From the IMG/VR virus record IMGVR_UViG_3300025913_000060, positions 1 through 46,297 of that record: a DNA stretch of 46,297 nt. The stretch is one strand, 5' to 3'. The translations under genes were made by a program, and so were the position numbers. Position 1 is the first letter of the stretch. Every line of letters starts with the position of its first letter. Under the pieces are notes generated by a model. That model was given only the letters and a program-made list of their open reading frames with translations, ran no database searches and was not told the DNA's origin. Source of the stretch: a virus. Below are positions 1 through 7,574 of the stretch, one piece after another.

Positions 1-28
1 ATCATCCCCTATAGGCAGCCTCCGATAT

Positions 29-104
29 GCCCAGGTAGCTCAGTTGGTAGAGCAGCGGATTGAAAATCCGCGTGTCGCTGGTTCGATTCCGGCCCTGGGC
101 ACCA
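29..104 (+). tRNA. tRNA-Phe (anticodon GAA), prophage integration target
   Basis: This 76-nt cloverleaf has a 7-bp acceptor stem (GCCCAGG pairing with CCTGGGC), discriminator A and an encoded CCA. Its T loop is GTTCGATTC and its D arm is AGCTCAGTTGGTAGAGC. At standard numbering the anticodon is GAA at 62-64, which decodes phenylalanine. The 3' half, from the anticodon stem onward, is duplicated exactly at the far end of the prophage. The integrated element therefore left this copy whole and functional while displacing the original 3' end to the right. Confidence 0.97.
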
Positions 105-107
105 TCT
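57..107 (+). repeat. attL core: 51-bp direct repeat, copy 1
   Basis: These bases run from the anticodon stem of tRNA-Phe to three bases past its CCA. They are identical to 45131-45181, and the flanking bases differ at both ends (C versus G on the left, C versus T on the right). This is the usual site-specific recombination core for a phage that uses a tRNA gene. Confidence 0.96.
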
Positions 108-191
108 CAAGATATTGATCGGCCTAAAACTTTTTCCCGCTCTATCGTTCGCTTCTGTTCGGTTAGACAGAATATTCTGAGAGGTTAGACA
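108..191 (+). promoter_or_regulatory. attL arm: IHF-like site and two integrase arm-type repeats
   Basis: Bases 108-120, read on the minus strand, match the IHF consensus WATCAANNNNTTR at every position except the first. Two exact GGTTAGACA repeats lie at 161-169 and 183-191, 22 bp apart, which is about two helical turns. The same nonamer and the same IHF-like site recur next to the right core. Arm-type integrase sites plus IHF sites flanking a core are the known layout of lambda-type att regions. Assignment of these roles is inference from position and match. Confidence 0.7.
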
Positions 192-197
192 ACTTCT

Positions 198-1301
198 CTA
201 CTTCATTTGTTCCCGCCGCTTGATCTCGGCATTCAGCTGCGTCACCACGCCGGTGAGCTTGCGCGTGCGATTGGCTTTTTTCGAATAGTGCTGCGCCATG
301 GCGATGGTGGCCTGACCCAGGTAGTCGGCGATGGTGCGGTCATCCATGCCCATCTCGGCGAGCATGGTGCCCACAGTGTGGCGCAGGCCCTTCAATGTCA
401 GAATGGCATCCGCCGGCAGCTTGCCCTGCTTCACCAGCTTTTCACGCAGGCGATACCAGACCGAATCCATGCCCGATTGCGTGCGCGGCTGGCCACTGCC
501 GGTGTGGCAGAAGGTGGTGCGATCGGGATAGGACACGCCAAGACGGGCCTGCTTGGCGGCGAACCATGCGTCGCGCCGCGCGATGGCGTCGATCACCGCC
601 TGCGGCAGCGGCAGCCAGACCGGTTCGCCGGTCTTGTTGCGGGCCGTGTTCAGATGATTGTCGAGGATCGCTGTCTTGGGCAGTTTCACCACGTCGCCGG
701 GATCAAGCCCGCAATACATCATCAGATGCATTTCCACGTCGATCTCGACAGGAAGGTTGGCCAGCACGATATGGCGGTGGTCATCGGACCACGGCAGGTT
801 GACGGCCTGCTCATCCTTCGGCTTCTTCTTGGCCTTGATGCGGAAAGCGGGATTTGACGTCGCCATGGCATTGTCGATGCCCCAGGCAAAGAGCAGCGAC
901 AGCGCCGTCTTGACATAATTGCCCCACTTGCGGCCCATCTTCTTGATGGCCTCATTGCGGATTCCGATGATGAGCGGCGGGTCGAACGTGTCGATCGGCG
1001 TGTCACCGATCGGCTTCAGATAGTCGAAGCACTTCTCATAGTCCTTGCGGGTGCGCAGCTTCAGCGCCCTGAACTCGTCGGAGCCGCGGTATTCCCTGAT
1101 CAGCGCGCCCAGCGTCTTCGGCTTCACCTGGGGTGCGATCGTGTTCAGCGCCTCGAGGCGGCCGAGCTCAGCGACAAAGGCCGGCGTGCCCCAGGGGAAT
1201 TTCTCCAGGTCGATCGGTTGCCCGGTCTTGCGAATGTAGCAGCGCCATACGCCGAGGCGGTCCTGGTATTTCTTGAGGCCTTTCAGCTTAACGAATGTCA
1301 C
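198..1301 (-). CDS. int: Tyrosine-recombinase integrase
   Basis: This 367-aa site-specific recombinase is placed to integrate and excise the element at the adjacent tRNA-Phe. The C-terminal catalytic domain shows the beta-hairpin lysine (NKTG), the box II arginine in GLRHT and the nucleophile tyrosine in AQHYS near the C-terminus. The usual first catalytic arginine is replaced in CGLDPGDVVKL, the box II histidine is Lys, and the third-position His is Gln (LGQ). A GTG start at 1301 is preferred: GGAG lies about 8 nt upstream and the GTG overlaps the end of the xis-like gene. A longer in-frame ATG at 1388 would overlap that gene by 100 bp. Family assignment is secure; the unusual active site may be typical of an alphaproteobacterial subgroup. 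Confidence 0.93.
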   Translation of the reverse strand: MTFVKLKGLKKYQDRLGVWRCYIRKTGQPIDLEKFPWGTPAFVAELGRLEALNTIAPQVKPKTLGALIREYRGSDEFRALKLRTRKDYEKCFDYLKPIGDTPIDTFDPPLIIGIRNEAIKKMGRKWGNYVKTALSLLFAWGIDNAMATSNPAFRIKAKKKPKDEQAVNLPWSDDHRHIVLANLPVEIDVEMHLMMYCGLDPGDVVKLPKTAILDNHLNTARNKTGEPVWLPLPQAVIDAIARRDAWFAAKQARLGVSYPDRTTFCHTGSGQPRTQSGMDSVWYRLREKLVKQGKLPADAILTLKGLRHTVGTMLAEMGMDDRTIADYLGQATIAMAQHYSKKANRTRKLTGVVTQLNAEIKRREQMK

Positions 1302-1533
1302 CGCGCAGCTTCTCCAAAATTCCTTCCCGGCTATTTGGGTCGGGTTTTTTCCGCGCGTCAAGCCATGCATCGAGATCCTTGATGTCATATTGCTTTTTGC
1401 CCGCCGAATTTTTCATCGGGGGATAAGGGCAGTTGCCTTCGAAAGTGGTGGTGGCCTCGCCGCAATAGATGGCCGCCTCCTTCGGCGTGAGCATCCGGCG
1501 CGGCGCGGCCTTGATCAGCAGCATCTCGGTCAT
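1288..1533 (-). CDS. xis: Excisionase-like DNA-binding protein (MerR/Xis-type HTH)
   Basis: This 81-aa protein is probably the recombination directionality factor that favours excision. Residues 14-56 show the excisionase-type winged helix pattern: LTPKEAAIYCG opens the helix-turn-helix and YDIKDLDAWLD closes the wing. A good Shine-Dalgarno (GAGGT) precedes the ATG. The gene overlaps the integrase start, so the two are translationally coupled, and the upstream ssb stop lies only 8 bp away. The role is inferred from the fold and from its place beside int; it could alternatively be a small transcription factor. Confidence 0.75.
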   Translation of the reverse strand: MTEMLLIKAAPRRMLTPKEAAIYCGEATTTFEGNCPYPPMKNSAGKKQYDIKDLDAWLDARKKPDPNSREGILEKLRGDIR

Positions 1534-1541
1534 GGCTTACC

Positions 1542-2003
1542 TCAGAACGGCACTTCGTCGTCGAGATCGCGGGTGAAGCTTTGCTTCGGGGTGGAAGATG
1601 TGCCGGCCGGCTCGCGGGTGTGGGTGCTGCCATAGTCATCTTCGCCGGCGCGGGCCTGCGGCGAGCCTTCCAGCGACAGCCTGCCGTCCCAGTTGCCGAT
1701 GACGATTTCGGTGGTGTAGCGCTCGATGCCATCCTTGTCGGTATATTTGCGGGTCTTGATCATGCCCTCGACGCCGACCTTGCTCCCCTTCTTCACATAT
1801 TGCTCGACGACTTTGGCCGTTGCCTGGTTGAACACCACGATGCGATGCCACTCCGTGCGTTCCTTCCGCTCGCCGGTGTCCTTGTCCTTCCAAGACTCGG
1901 ACGTGGCGAGTGAGAAGGTGGCGACAGTGTCGCCGTTTTGCGTGTGACGGATGTCAGGGTCGGCGCCGACATTGCCCAGCAGGATGACGCGGTTGATGCT
2001 CAT
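1542..2003 (-). CDS. ssb: Single-stranded DNA-binding protein
   Basis: This 153-aa OB-fold SSB coats single-stranded DNA during phage replication and recombination. The N-terminal OB domain (about 1-110) starts [19 protein letters not shown] and contains the family signatures ATFSLATSE and EWHRIVVF. A linker rich in Gly, Ser and Thr leads to the acidic tip DDEVPF, the usual docking site for SSB partner proteins. Length and layout are those of a normal bacterial-type SSB. The start overlaps the stop of the upstream DUF5131 gene by 4 bp. Confidence 0.97.
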   Translation of the reverse strand: MSINRVILLGNVGADPDIRHTQNGDTVATFSLATSESWKDKDTGERKERTEWHRIVVFNQATAKVVEQYVKKGSKVGVEGMIKTRKYTDKDGIERYTTEIVIGNWDGRLSLEGSPQARAGEDDYGSTHTREPAGTSSTPKQSFTRDLDDEVPF

Positions 2004-3046
2004 TTCGGGAACTCCAGATGTTGCTTGCCGTCGAGGTGATTCCCTGCCTTCGCCTTGCCGATGCGATCGACGCGCACGACACGATCGTTATGGAAGCCTT
2101 GGCCGCCGACAAGATTTAGCCACTGGCCACGCGGAGTCTGGGCCTTGACCGTGTCGCATCGGCGCCAGTCGTGATCATCACGGTCGCGGTCATAAACGGT
2201 TGAAAATTCGCCCCATTGCTTGAAGAAGAACGATACGTCACATGCCGCGCATTGGTCGCGGATGGCGCGTGGCCAATCCGGATGCATGGGGCGCGCACCT
2301 GGGCCGCTTTCTCCTCCGGCGATGATCCAGTCGATGCGTGATAGTAACGTGTCTCTCGTCCACCCTTGGCCGTACTCGCGCCCCAACAGCGCATCGATCC
2401 AATTGTGCGCTCCATCAAAAGCTAAGCGGCCCAGATCAATCGGCCCGAGCAGAGGCTCAGCGCTCACAAATCTCTTGGCCGCCGGCGTGGCCAGCAGATC
2501 AGGGATGCGCTCATCGGCGCGCTTCTGGTCTTCGCAGGACACACCGAGCCATACGTTCCGCAGTGGCCATGTTGCGCTGAACACCTCGCCTTTTGGCGTT
2601 TTGAGCGCAGCCGCTACAAGCCGCGTGGGGGTCAGCAGGCTTGTGCAATAGTCCCTCATCCGCTTGCTGCGTTTCGTCAGAACCTGAAACGTGTGCTGCG
2701 GGCACAGCGCCATGATGGCGAAAACGCGGTCGATCCACTCATCTGGCACGTCCTCGTGGAACAGGTCGCCCATGCTGTTGACGAAATACTTGGTAGGCTT
2801 CTTGCGCTTCAGCGGGGCCATCCAGATGTGCTCGGGTGCCTCGGCGATCTTGCCGCTCCACACCGCGTGGCCGTTCACTTTTTTGGTGGTGCCCATGTAA
2901 TGCGGGAACTGGCCATGCGGCTGGTCGAGGCGTGCGGCCGCCCACTTCATCGCATAGCAATTGGTACAGCCCGGCGAGGCCAGCGAGCAGCCGACGATCG
3001 GATTCCACGTGGCGTCGGTCCATTCGATGTTAGATTTTTCAGCCAT
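2000..3046 (-). CDS. DUF5131 (phage Gp37/Gp68 family) Cys-motif protein
   Basis: This 348-aa protein belongs to the phage Gp37/Gp68 family, recognised by its opening ([15 protein letters not shown]) and by a cysteine cluster C20, C27, C30 (spacing CX6CX2C, GCTNCYA). Such a cluster suggests an iron-sulfur or radical-SAM-like site, although the family's biochemical role is not established. A conserved C-terminal half ([27 protein letters not shown]) is also typical. The ATG at 3046 is chosen over the one at 3052 because GGAAGG lies 8 nt upstream. The gene overlaps the DUF4326 gene by 8 bp, so the two are probably translated together. Confidence 0.85.
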   Translation of the reverse strand: MAEKSNIEWTDATWNPIVGCSLASPGCTNCYAMKWAAARLDQPHGQFPHYMGTTKKVNGHAVWSGKIAEAPEHIWMAPLKRKKPTKYFVNSMGDLFHEDVPDEWIDRVFAIMALCPQHTFQVLTKRSKRMRDYCTSLLTPTRLVAAALKTPKGEVFSATWPLRNVWLGVSCEDQKRADERIPDLLATPAAKRFVSAEPLLGPIDLGRLAFDGAHNWIDALLGREYGQGWTRDTLLSRIDWIIAGGESGPGARPMHPDWPRAIRDQCAACDVSFFFKQWGEFSTVYDRDRDDHDWRRCDTVKAQTPRGQWLNLVGGQGFHNDRVVRVDRIGKAKAGNHLDGKQHLEFPK

Positions 3047-3626
3047 TGTCATTGCCTTCCAAATAATAGAGCGCGTGGCCGGCAAGCTCACGGATGTGCT
3101 CGGACTGGGTATTGGTGCCTTCGAGGATCCACTGCATCGAGCCGCGATGCGGGTCTGGCGAGGATTTGGGATCGGCCAGCGCCTCGGCGGCCTGGTGCAT
3201 CCAGTGGCCCACGGGATGGCCCACCACTGCGTCATTGACGCTGCGCAGCAGGTCGATCACCCGCTGGCGCGAGCGAGGCGGTGGTTCGGTGTTGGCGAAC
3301 CAGATGAGCACGTCGGCATGGCAAGGCTCCTCCGGCTTGCACCAGCAGACCAGATCCTTGCCCTGCAGCGCGGCAACGACTTCTTCGCGTGACGGGGGCG
3401 CGAACCGGTGCGCGTCGACGTTCATCTTGCCCATCAACCAGCGCTTGAAAAGCATCGCGGCGGTGAATTTTACCGCGCGCTCTTCCATCTCCGGATATTG
3501 CAGGCGCACCACATCGAGGGTGAAGGGGTTGCCCCACTTGGTGGGCCTTCCGACATAGATCGCGCCGGGCGGCATCTTCCAGCCCTTGCTCCGCTGGCGT
3601 TGGATGCGGATGATTTCGCGCGTCAC
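3039..3626 (-). CDS. DUF4326 domain protein
   Basis: This 195-aa protein starts at a GTG that overlaps the stop of a 24-codon upstream reading frame. Residues 5-112 carry the DUF4326 signatures: RIQRQRSKGWKMPPGA, then RPTKWGNPF at 27-35 and CWCKPEEPCHADVL at 94-107, with C94, C96, C102, H103 and D105. The function of DUF4326 is unknown to me. It commonly occurs in phages, and here it sits directly upstream of the DUF5131 gene, which suggests a shared step. The C-terminal 80 residues are less distinctive. A longer in-frame ORF upstream exists, but its sequence is low in conserved features and overlaps two other genes. Confidence 0.78.
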   Translation of the reverse strand: MTREIIRIQRQRSKGWKMPPGAIYVGRPTKWGNPFTLDVVRLQYPEMEERAVKFTAAMLFKRWLMGKMNVDAHRFAPPSREEVVAALQGKDLVCWCKPEEPCHADVLIWFANTEPPPRSRQRVIDLLRSVNDAVVGHPVGHWMHQAAEALADPKSSPDPHRGSMQWILEGTNTQSEHIRELAGHALYYLEGNDNG

Positions 3627-3697
3627 CGGTTTGTTCCGTCGGTTGAGAGACTGACCACCACGGCGGCAATGATGAGCGCGATCATGACCCAGACCAT
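3623..3697 (-). CDS. 24-aa hydrophobic micropeptide
   Basis: This very short frame encodes MVWVMIALIIAAVVVSLSTD and four further residues. It amounts to a single hydrophobic helix with a short polar tail. The ATG overlaps the stop of the upstream membrane-protein gene (TGATG). Its own stop overlaps the GTG of the DUF4326 gene (GTGA). This two-sided coupling is the main argument that it is translated. It could be a membrane micropeptide or merely a coupling device that carries ribosomes to the next gene. Confidence 0.42.
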   Translation of the reverse strand: MVWVMIALIIAAVVVSLSTDGTNR

Positions 3698-3885
3698 CAG
3701 TGGGCCATCCACACAAGCGCCACGATCGCCAGGATGCACACGGTGGCTGCGGTGAGCGAGAGCAGCGCCACTGGCACGCGAGAGCCTTGCTCGCCATAAA
3801 AGAAGAGATAGACGGCTTTGGCCTGCCAGTGCATGGCCAGCACGAAGGCGCCGATGGCGATGAGACCGAGAGCAATTGCCAACAT
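3697..3885 (-). CDS. Small two-helix membrane protein
   Basis: This 62-aa protein has hydrophobic segments at about 2-20 and 37-58, separated by a loop with KAVYLFFYGEQGSR. It therefore looks like an inner-membrane hairpin. The ATG at 3885 has a strong GGGGAGGG Shine-Dalgarno and overlaps the stop of the upstream secreted-protein gene by one base. I do not recognise the family. Its position after a secreted protein in the early operon suggests a membrane-associated function; that is inference. Confidence 0.62.
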   Translation of the reverse strand: MLAIALGLIAIGAFVLAMHWQAKAVYLFFYGEQGSRVPVALLSLTAATVCILAIVALVWMAH

Positions 3886-4325
3886 CACACCCTCCCCGTG
3901 CGATAGAATTCGCCGCCGGGTGGGCAGGCCTTGTCGACCCATGTCTGATGGCGCGAGGATGGGTTGCGGCAGATCAGGCGGCCGTTGACCCAGCCCAGCG
4001 CCACCATGTTGTGGCCACCGCCGCGGCGCCAGTTGAAGCGCACGTCGCCGAATTGCACTTGCTCGCGCGGCACGCGACGGTAATGGCGGATGGCCTGGCT
4101 GGACCAGCTCATCGGGCTGGCAAAGCCATGCGCATTCAGCCAGCGGCTGACATTGATGGCGCAGACGAGGCGGCCGCGCACGAAGGTGACCGGGATGCCG
4201 GAGATATTGCCGGCTTCGCGCTGTGCGTGGTGCCGGTGGTGAGGATGCCGGTGCGCGGCCTGGGCTTCATGCAGTGGGCAGATCAGCAGGCAGGCGCACA
4301 GCGAGGCGTTGAGCAGCTGCTTCAT
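3885..4325 (-). CDS. Secreted protein, putative CHAP/NlpC-like cysteine peptidase fold
   Basis: This 146-aa protein begins with a signal peptide (positive MKQ, hydrophobic core 4-18, likely cleavage after AQA at 23) and then a histidine-rich stretch (HRHPHHRHH). The mature part has LVCAINVSRWL (C55), FGDVRF (93-97) and GGGHNMVAL (H105). Cys at a helix start, a GD strand, then His is the order seen in CHAP/NlpC-type papain-like folds. Catalysis is inferred only. The stop overlaps the next gene and the start overlaps the MazG-like gene, so it is part of the early operon, an unusual place for an exported phage protein. Confidence 0.6.
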   Translation of the reverse strand: MKQLLNASLCACLLICPLHEAQAAHRHPHHRHHAQREAGNISGIPVTFVRGRLVCAINVSRWLNAHGFASPMSWSSQAIRHYRRVPREQVQFGDVRFNWRRGGGHNMVALGWVNGRLICRNPSSRHQTWVDKACPPGGEFYRTGRV

Positions 4326-4696
4326 GCGCGACGTTCCACGTCGCCCATCGGTGAGAGCCTGACCGGATATCCGATCTTCGCCGATGTCTTGTTGAATTTC
4401 GCCAGGACGGCGTCCTGGAGATAGAAACCTTGCGATTGCGCCAGCAGGTCGAGATATATGAAAGTGTCGGCGATCTCTTCAGCGAGCATTTCGCGAAGTT
4501 CGTCTTCGGACTTGTCATTGCCGGGAATGCCGTCACGCACGCGGTTCAGCTTTTTTGCGTCGTTTGCAGCTTCGCCGAGTTCACCGAGCGTTGCCGTGAT
4601 CCAGTCCGATAGCGACCAAGATCCGAGTGAGTGATTGAACCCCTCTTTCGCTTCACAGCGTCGACGGTTGATCTTCGAAAAGATGTTCATATCCAT
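4322..4696 (-). CDS. MazG-like nucleotide pyrophosphohydrolase
   Basis: This 124-aa all-alpha protein has the MazG-superfamily metal-binding pattern: GELGEA (E39, E42) on one helix and EEIADTFIYLDLLA (E73, E74, D77) on the next. The family hydrolyses nucleoside triphosphates to monophosphates plus pyrophosphate. Phage members are thought to clean or rebalance nucleotide pools or affect alarmone levels. A GGAGG Shine-Dalgarno lies 7 nt before the ATG at 4696. It overlaps the next gene by 4 bp (ATGA). Substrate cannot be read from sequence. Confidence 0.85.
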   Translation of the reverse strand: MDMNIFSKINRRRCEAKEGFNHSLGSWSLSDWITATLGELGEAANDAKKLNRVRDGIPGNDKSEDELREMLAEEIADTFIYLDLLAQSQGFYLQDAVLAKFNKTSAKIGYPVRLSPMGDVERRA

Positions 4697-4714
4697 AGAA
4701 AGTCCTCCTTCAGG

Positions 4715-5827
4715 TCAAAGCCGCATAGGCATGAGAACGATGGTGAGTGCCGGCTGGGCGGCGCTGGTAATGACGGTGGGCGAGCCCGGATCATTCAGGG
4801 CAATCACCACCTCTTCGCCCTCCAGCACGCGTAAGAGGTCGATGACGTAATCGGCGTTGAAGCCGATGGTGACCGTCTCGTCGCCATAGGCGGCTTCGAT
4901 CTCATCCTCGGCGGTCCCCATGTCGGGATTCTTCATGCTGATGGCGAGCCGCTCGGGCGCGAAGTCGAAGGCGGCGGCGCGGCTCTTGTCGCTGGCGATG
5001 GTGGCGACGCGGTCCACCGCTTCTTCCAGCGCCTCGCGCTTCAGGGTGGCGATCTTGCCATTGGCCTGCGGGATGACGCGCTCGTAATCCGGGAAGGTGC
5101 CGTCGATCAGCTTGGAGATGAAGGTGGTGGCGCCGGCGGCGACATGGACCTTGCTCGCCGAAGCGGCGAGATGCAGTGGCGCGTCCTGGCCTTCCGCCAT
5201 GCGGGCAATCTCGGCCACGGCGGCGCGCGGGATGATGATGGGTGGAATATCACCGGCACCTTCCGGCAGCGGCACGGTGCTGCGCGCCAGGCGGTGGCCG
5301 TCGGTGGCGACGAAGACCAGCAGGTCGCCCTTGCGGTGCAGATGCACGCCGTTCAGGTAATAGCGGGTCTCCTCCTTGCTGATCGCAAAGCTGATGGGCT
5401 TGATCGCCGCCAGAAGTTCCGAGCCGGTCATCTGGAACCGCACCGGGAGTTCGCCCGCTTCGAGCGTTGGGAAGTCTTCCGACGGAAGCGTGGGCAACTG
5501 GAAGCGCGAGCGGCCCTGCTTGACGATGAGGCTCTTGGCCTGGCCCTCCTCCTGCGCCAGCGTGACGTCGCCGTCCGGCATCTTGCGCAGGATGCTTTCG
5601 AGCATGTGGGCCGGGGTGGTGAAGCTTTTGACGAGGCCTGCCGGGTTGCTGCAGGCCAGCGTGGTGGAAGCTTCCATGTCGAGATTGTTGGCGGTGAGTG
5701 CCAGAGCCTCGCCGTCAATGCTCATGCGGACATGGCTGAGAATGGGAATCGTGTTGCGGCGCTCGACGGTGCGGGCAAGGCTGGTCATGGCCTTGGCCAG
5801 TGATGCGCGGTTGACTGTGATGGTCAT
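4715..5827 (-). CDS. dnaN: DNA polymerase III beta subunit (sliding clamp)
   Basis: This 370-aa full-length clamp encircles DNA and tethers polymerases and other replication proteins. It has three tandem clamp domains: about 1-120 (VNRASLAKAM, RRNTIPILSHV), 125-245 (FVATDGHRLA, a hallmark of the family) and 250-370, ending PALTIVLMPMRL as bacterial clamps do. The size matches host DnaN (about 370 aa). Few phages carry a complete bacterial-type clamp, and no polymerase gene accompanies it here. It presumably competes with or replaces the host clamp during phage replication. It lies in the early operon with ssb and the nucleotide-metabolism genes. Confidence 0.95.
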   Translation of the reverse strand: MTITVNRASLAKAMTSLARTVERRNTIPILSHVRMSIDGEALALTANNLDMEASTTLACSNPAGLVKSFTTPAHMLESILRKMPDGDVTLAQEEGQAKSLIVKQGRSRFQLPTLPSEDFPTLEAGELPVRFQMTGSELLAAIKPISFAISKEETRYYLNGVHLHRKGDLLVFVATDGHRLARSTVPLPEGAGDIPPIIIPRAAVAEIARMAEGQDAPLHLAASASKVHVAAGATTFISKLIDGTFPDYERVIPQANGKIATLKREALEEAVDRVATIASDKSRAAAFDFAPERLAISMKNPDMGTAEDEIEAAYGDETVTIGFNADYVIDLLRVLEGEEVVIALNDPGSPTVITSAAQPALTIVLMPMRL

Positions 5828-5835
5828 GTAGGCGC

Positions 5836-6078
5836 TCAGCGGATCGGCGCAGGTTTGTCGAAACCGGGCGAGCCGCCGTTTTCGAGCTCAACGCGTTTGA
5901 TCTTTCTGTCGACCTTTACGCGCTGCTCGTCGGTCCAGAAGGACTCGACCGGCTCACCCGATTTGGATTTCGGGGTGATGAGAACCTGGTTGCAGCCCGT
6001 GATGTATGTGGCGAAGCCAGTGATCACGCCGCTGCGGCCGTTGAGAATGTCTTTTGCGGTCAGACCTAGTTTTTCCAT
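5836..6078 (-). CDS. Small conserved phage protein, unknown function
   Basis: This 80-aa protein shows the pattern of a small family common in phages, in which G-V-[IV]-T-G is followed by Y-[IL]-T-G-C-x-Q (here GVITGFATYITGCNQVLITP) and a terminal WTDEQRV segment. It is probably a compact beta-barrel (SH3-like) protein. That fold is my inference and the function is unknown. It is 8 bp upstream of the dnaN-like gene in the same operon. A GAAAG Shine-Dalgarno precedes the ATG. Confidence 0.72.
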   Translation of the reverse strand: MEKLGLTAKDILNGRSGVITGFATYITGCNQVLITPKSKSGEPVESFWTDEQRVKVDRKIKRVELENGGSPGFDKPAPIR

Positions 6079-6106
6079 GGTGTTTTTCTTTCATTGAGAG
6101 GGGAAT

Positions 6107-6126
6107 GCCGGGGCTTAAGCCCCGGC
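6107..6126. other. Perfect intercistronic palindrome
   Basis: An 8-bp GC-rich stem (GCCGGGGC with GCCCCGGC) closes on a TTAA loop between the DUF2303 gene and the next early gene. Neither strand has a following T tract, so it is not a classical terminator. It more likely sets mRNA stability or partial attenuation inside the leftward operon. Confidence 0.5.
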
Positions 6127-6133
6127 GGGGGGC

Positions 6134-7186
6134 TTAGCGTTCGGACTCGCCTTCAAAGGCCGGCAGCGAGGTTTCCTTCACCACGGTGGCGATGTCGTCC
6201 TTGATGCGGCCATGCACCTCGTCTTCCCAGCGATAGAGCTGGTAGAACCAGATCAGCTTGCCGCCGCTTGGCCGATAGCGCAGGCGCGCCGGAATACGGA
6301 CCGGCTCACCGTCCTGGAAGGCGGCGACCGCGATCACGAAGATGCCGGGAATGTCGATCTTCTCGCCCTTGGCATTGTTGTGCTGCTCGACGAATTCGAC
6401 CGTGCGCTCGCCGCTGGTCAGGCGTTCGGCGCGCTTGTAGGTCTGGCCGACAAAGACTTCGAGATTGCGGGACAGCGCGATGACTTCCGATGGCGTGGCC
6501 ACCCGCTCGCCGAACTTGGCCTGCAGGTTGGAAGCCTCGAAGTCGGTCGGCGCGGAAAGTTCGGCCACATGTTCTTCGAGGAAGGCGGCAAACTCCGCCT
6601 GCTCCATCGGCGAGTGATCGGTTTCCAGCCAGATCTTGAATTCGTCGGTGATCGGGAACGGATAGTGGATGCGATGATCGGCATTGCGGGCCGCGCCATC
6701 GTTCTTTTCGCTATAGTTGATGACAGCGGTGAGCGACGGCAGAACCGGCTTTTCACCCTTGCTGCGCTCGGCGGCATTGGGCAGCTTGATGCGGGTCTGG
6801 GCGAAGACCACGCTGGCCTCGAGCTTGTGATGGTTCACCAGATCGATGAAGCTTTGCAGTGTGGTGGTCGAGGCCGTGCCTTCCTTGCGCTCCGGCTCGG
6901 TGCGGTAGGATTCGATCAGGTCGACCAGACTTTCGACCTTCCCGTTACGCAGGTCGATCTGCAGCGGGATGCTGTCGGGCAAACCCTTGCCCAGCTTGCC
7001 ATTGATGTCCAGAGAAGCGAAGGCGACGCCATTGGCCTTCTGGGCCAGATCGGCGATCGCCTTGATGCCTTCGCCTTGGTCGGGAATCCGGTTGGTCGGT
7101 TCGGCCTGCGTGAAGCCGACGCCCAGCGGCTTCGGCATGCCGTCAGCGTTCGTGGTGGTTTCGGCTTTCGCCGTTGGTTCGGTCAT
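6134..7186 (-). CDS. DUF2303 (YfdQ-like) phage protein
   Basis: This 350-aa protein is of the DUF2303 family, which is common in early regions of temperate phages of Proteobacteria and has no settled function. Recognisable blocks are SFIDLVNHHK near 112-121, TAVINYSE near 153, HRIHYPFPITDEFKIWLE near 171-188, and a C-terminal beta-rich part with VRIPARLRYRPSGGKLIWFYQL. The N-terminus (1-40) is low complexity. An excellent Shine-Dalgarno (GAGGAG) sits before the ATG. It lies between two small conserved proteins, an arrangement I associate with a recombination or replication accessory module; that is inference. Confidence 0.88.
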   Translation of the reverse strand: MTEPTAKAETTTNADGMPKPLGVGFTQAEPTNRIPDQGEGIKAIADLAQKANGVAFASLDINGKLGKGLPDSIPLQIDLRNGKVESLVDLIESYRTEPERKEGTASTTTLQSFIDLVNHHKLEASVVFAQTRIKLPNAAERSKGEKPVLPSLTAVINYSEKNDGAARNADHRIHYPFPITDEFKIWLETDHSPMEQAEFAAFLEEHVAELSAPTDFEASNLQAKFGERVATPSEVIALSRNLEVFVGQTYKRAERLTSGERTVEFVEQHNNAKGEKIDIPGIFVIAVAAFQDGEPVRIPARLRYRPSGGKLIWFYQLYRWEDEVHGRIKDDIATVVKETSLPAFEGESER

Positions 7187-7215
7187 GGTGGTCTCCTCTG
7201 GTTGAAGCTGGGGGA

Positions 7216-7560
7216 TCAGGCGGTCTGCTCGTCGCGCTCGCGGGCACTCACCTCGCGGGCGGCGAACATGTCGGACTGACTGGGATGCTGGACGGAGAGC
7301 TCACCCTCGACGGTCCAGAACGGCGTTTCGGTGAAGCCCTGGCCTTCCGGCAGCTTGACCTTGCATTCCGGCTTGATGTCGAGGCGGCCCGACTGGTAGC
7401 TCAGCTGGAAGCTGACGGTGATCGTGGCTTTGCCCTTCTCATTGGGCAGGCCTTCGAGATGGGCGATCGTTTCGCGCATCTCTTCATCGAGTTTCTCGGT
7501 AAAGCGGCCACGCGACAGCAGGCCGAGCATTTCACTGAAGGTCTTGAGGGTGCGTGCCAT
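7216..7560 (-). CDS. Conserved phage protein upstream of DUF2303 gene
   Basis: This 114-aa protein has a predicted helical N-terminus (MARTLKTFSEMLGLLSRGRF) and a beta-rich middle (TITVSFQLSYQSGRLDIKPE), ending in charged residues. I do not recognise a named domain. It directly precedes the DUF2303 gene with a 29-bp gap and has a strong AAGGAGAG Shine-Dalgarno, so the two are likely co-expressed and may interact. No catalytic motif is visible. Confidence 0.72.
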   Translation of the reverse strand: MARTLKTFSEMLGLLSRGRFTEKLDEEMRETIAHLEGLPNEKGKATITVSFQLSYQSGRLDIKPECKVKLPEGQGFTETPFWTVEGELSVQHPSQSDMFAAREVSARERDEQTA

Positions 7561-7574
7561 GATCTCTCCTTGGT

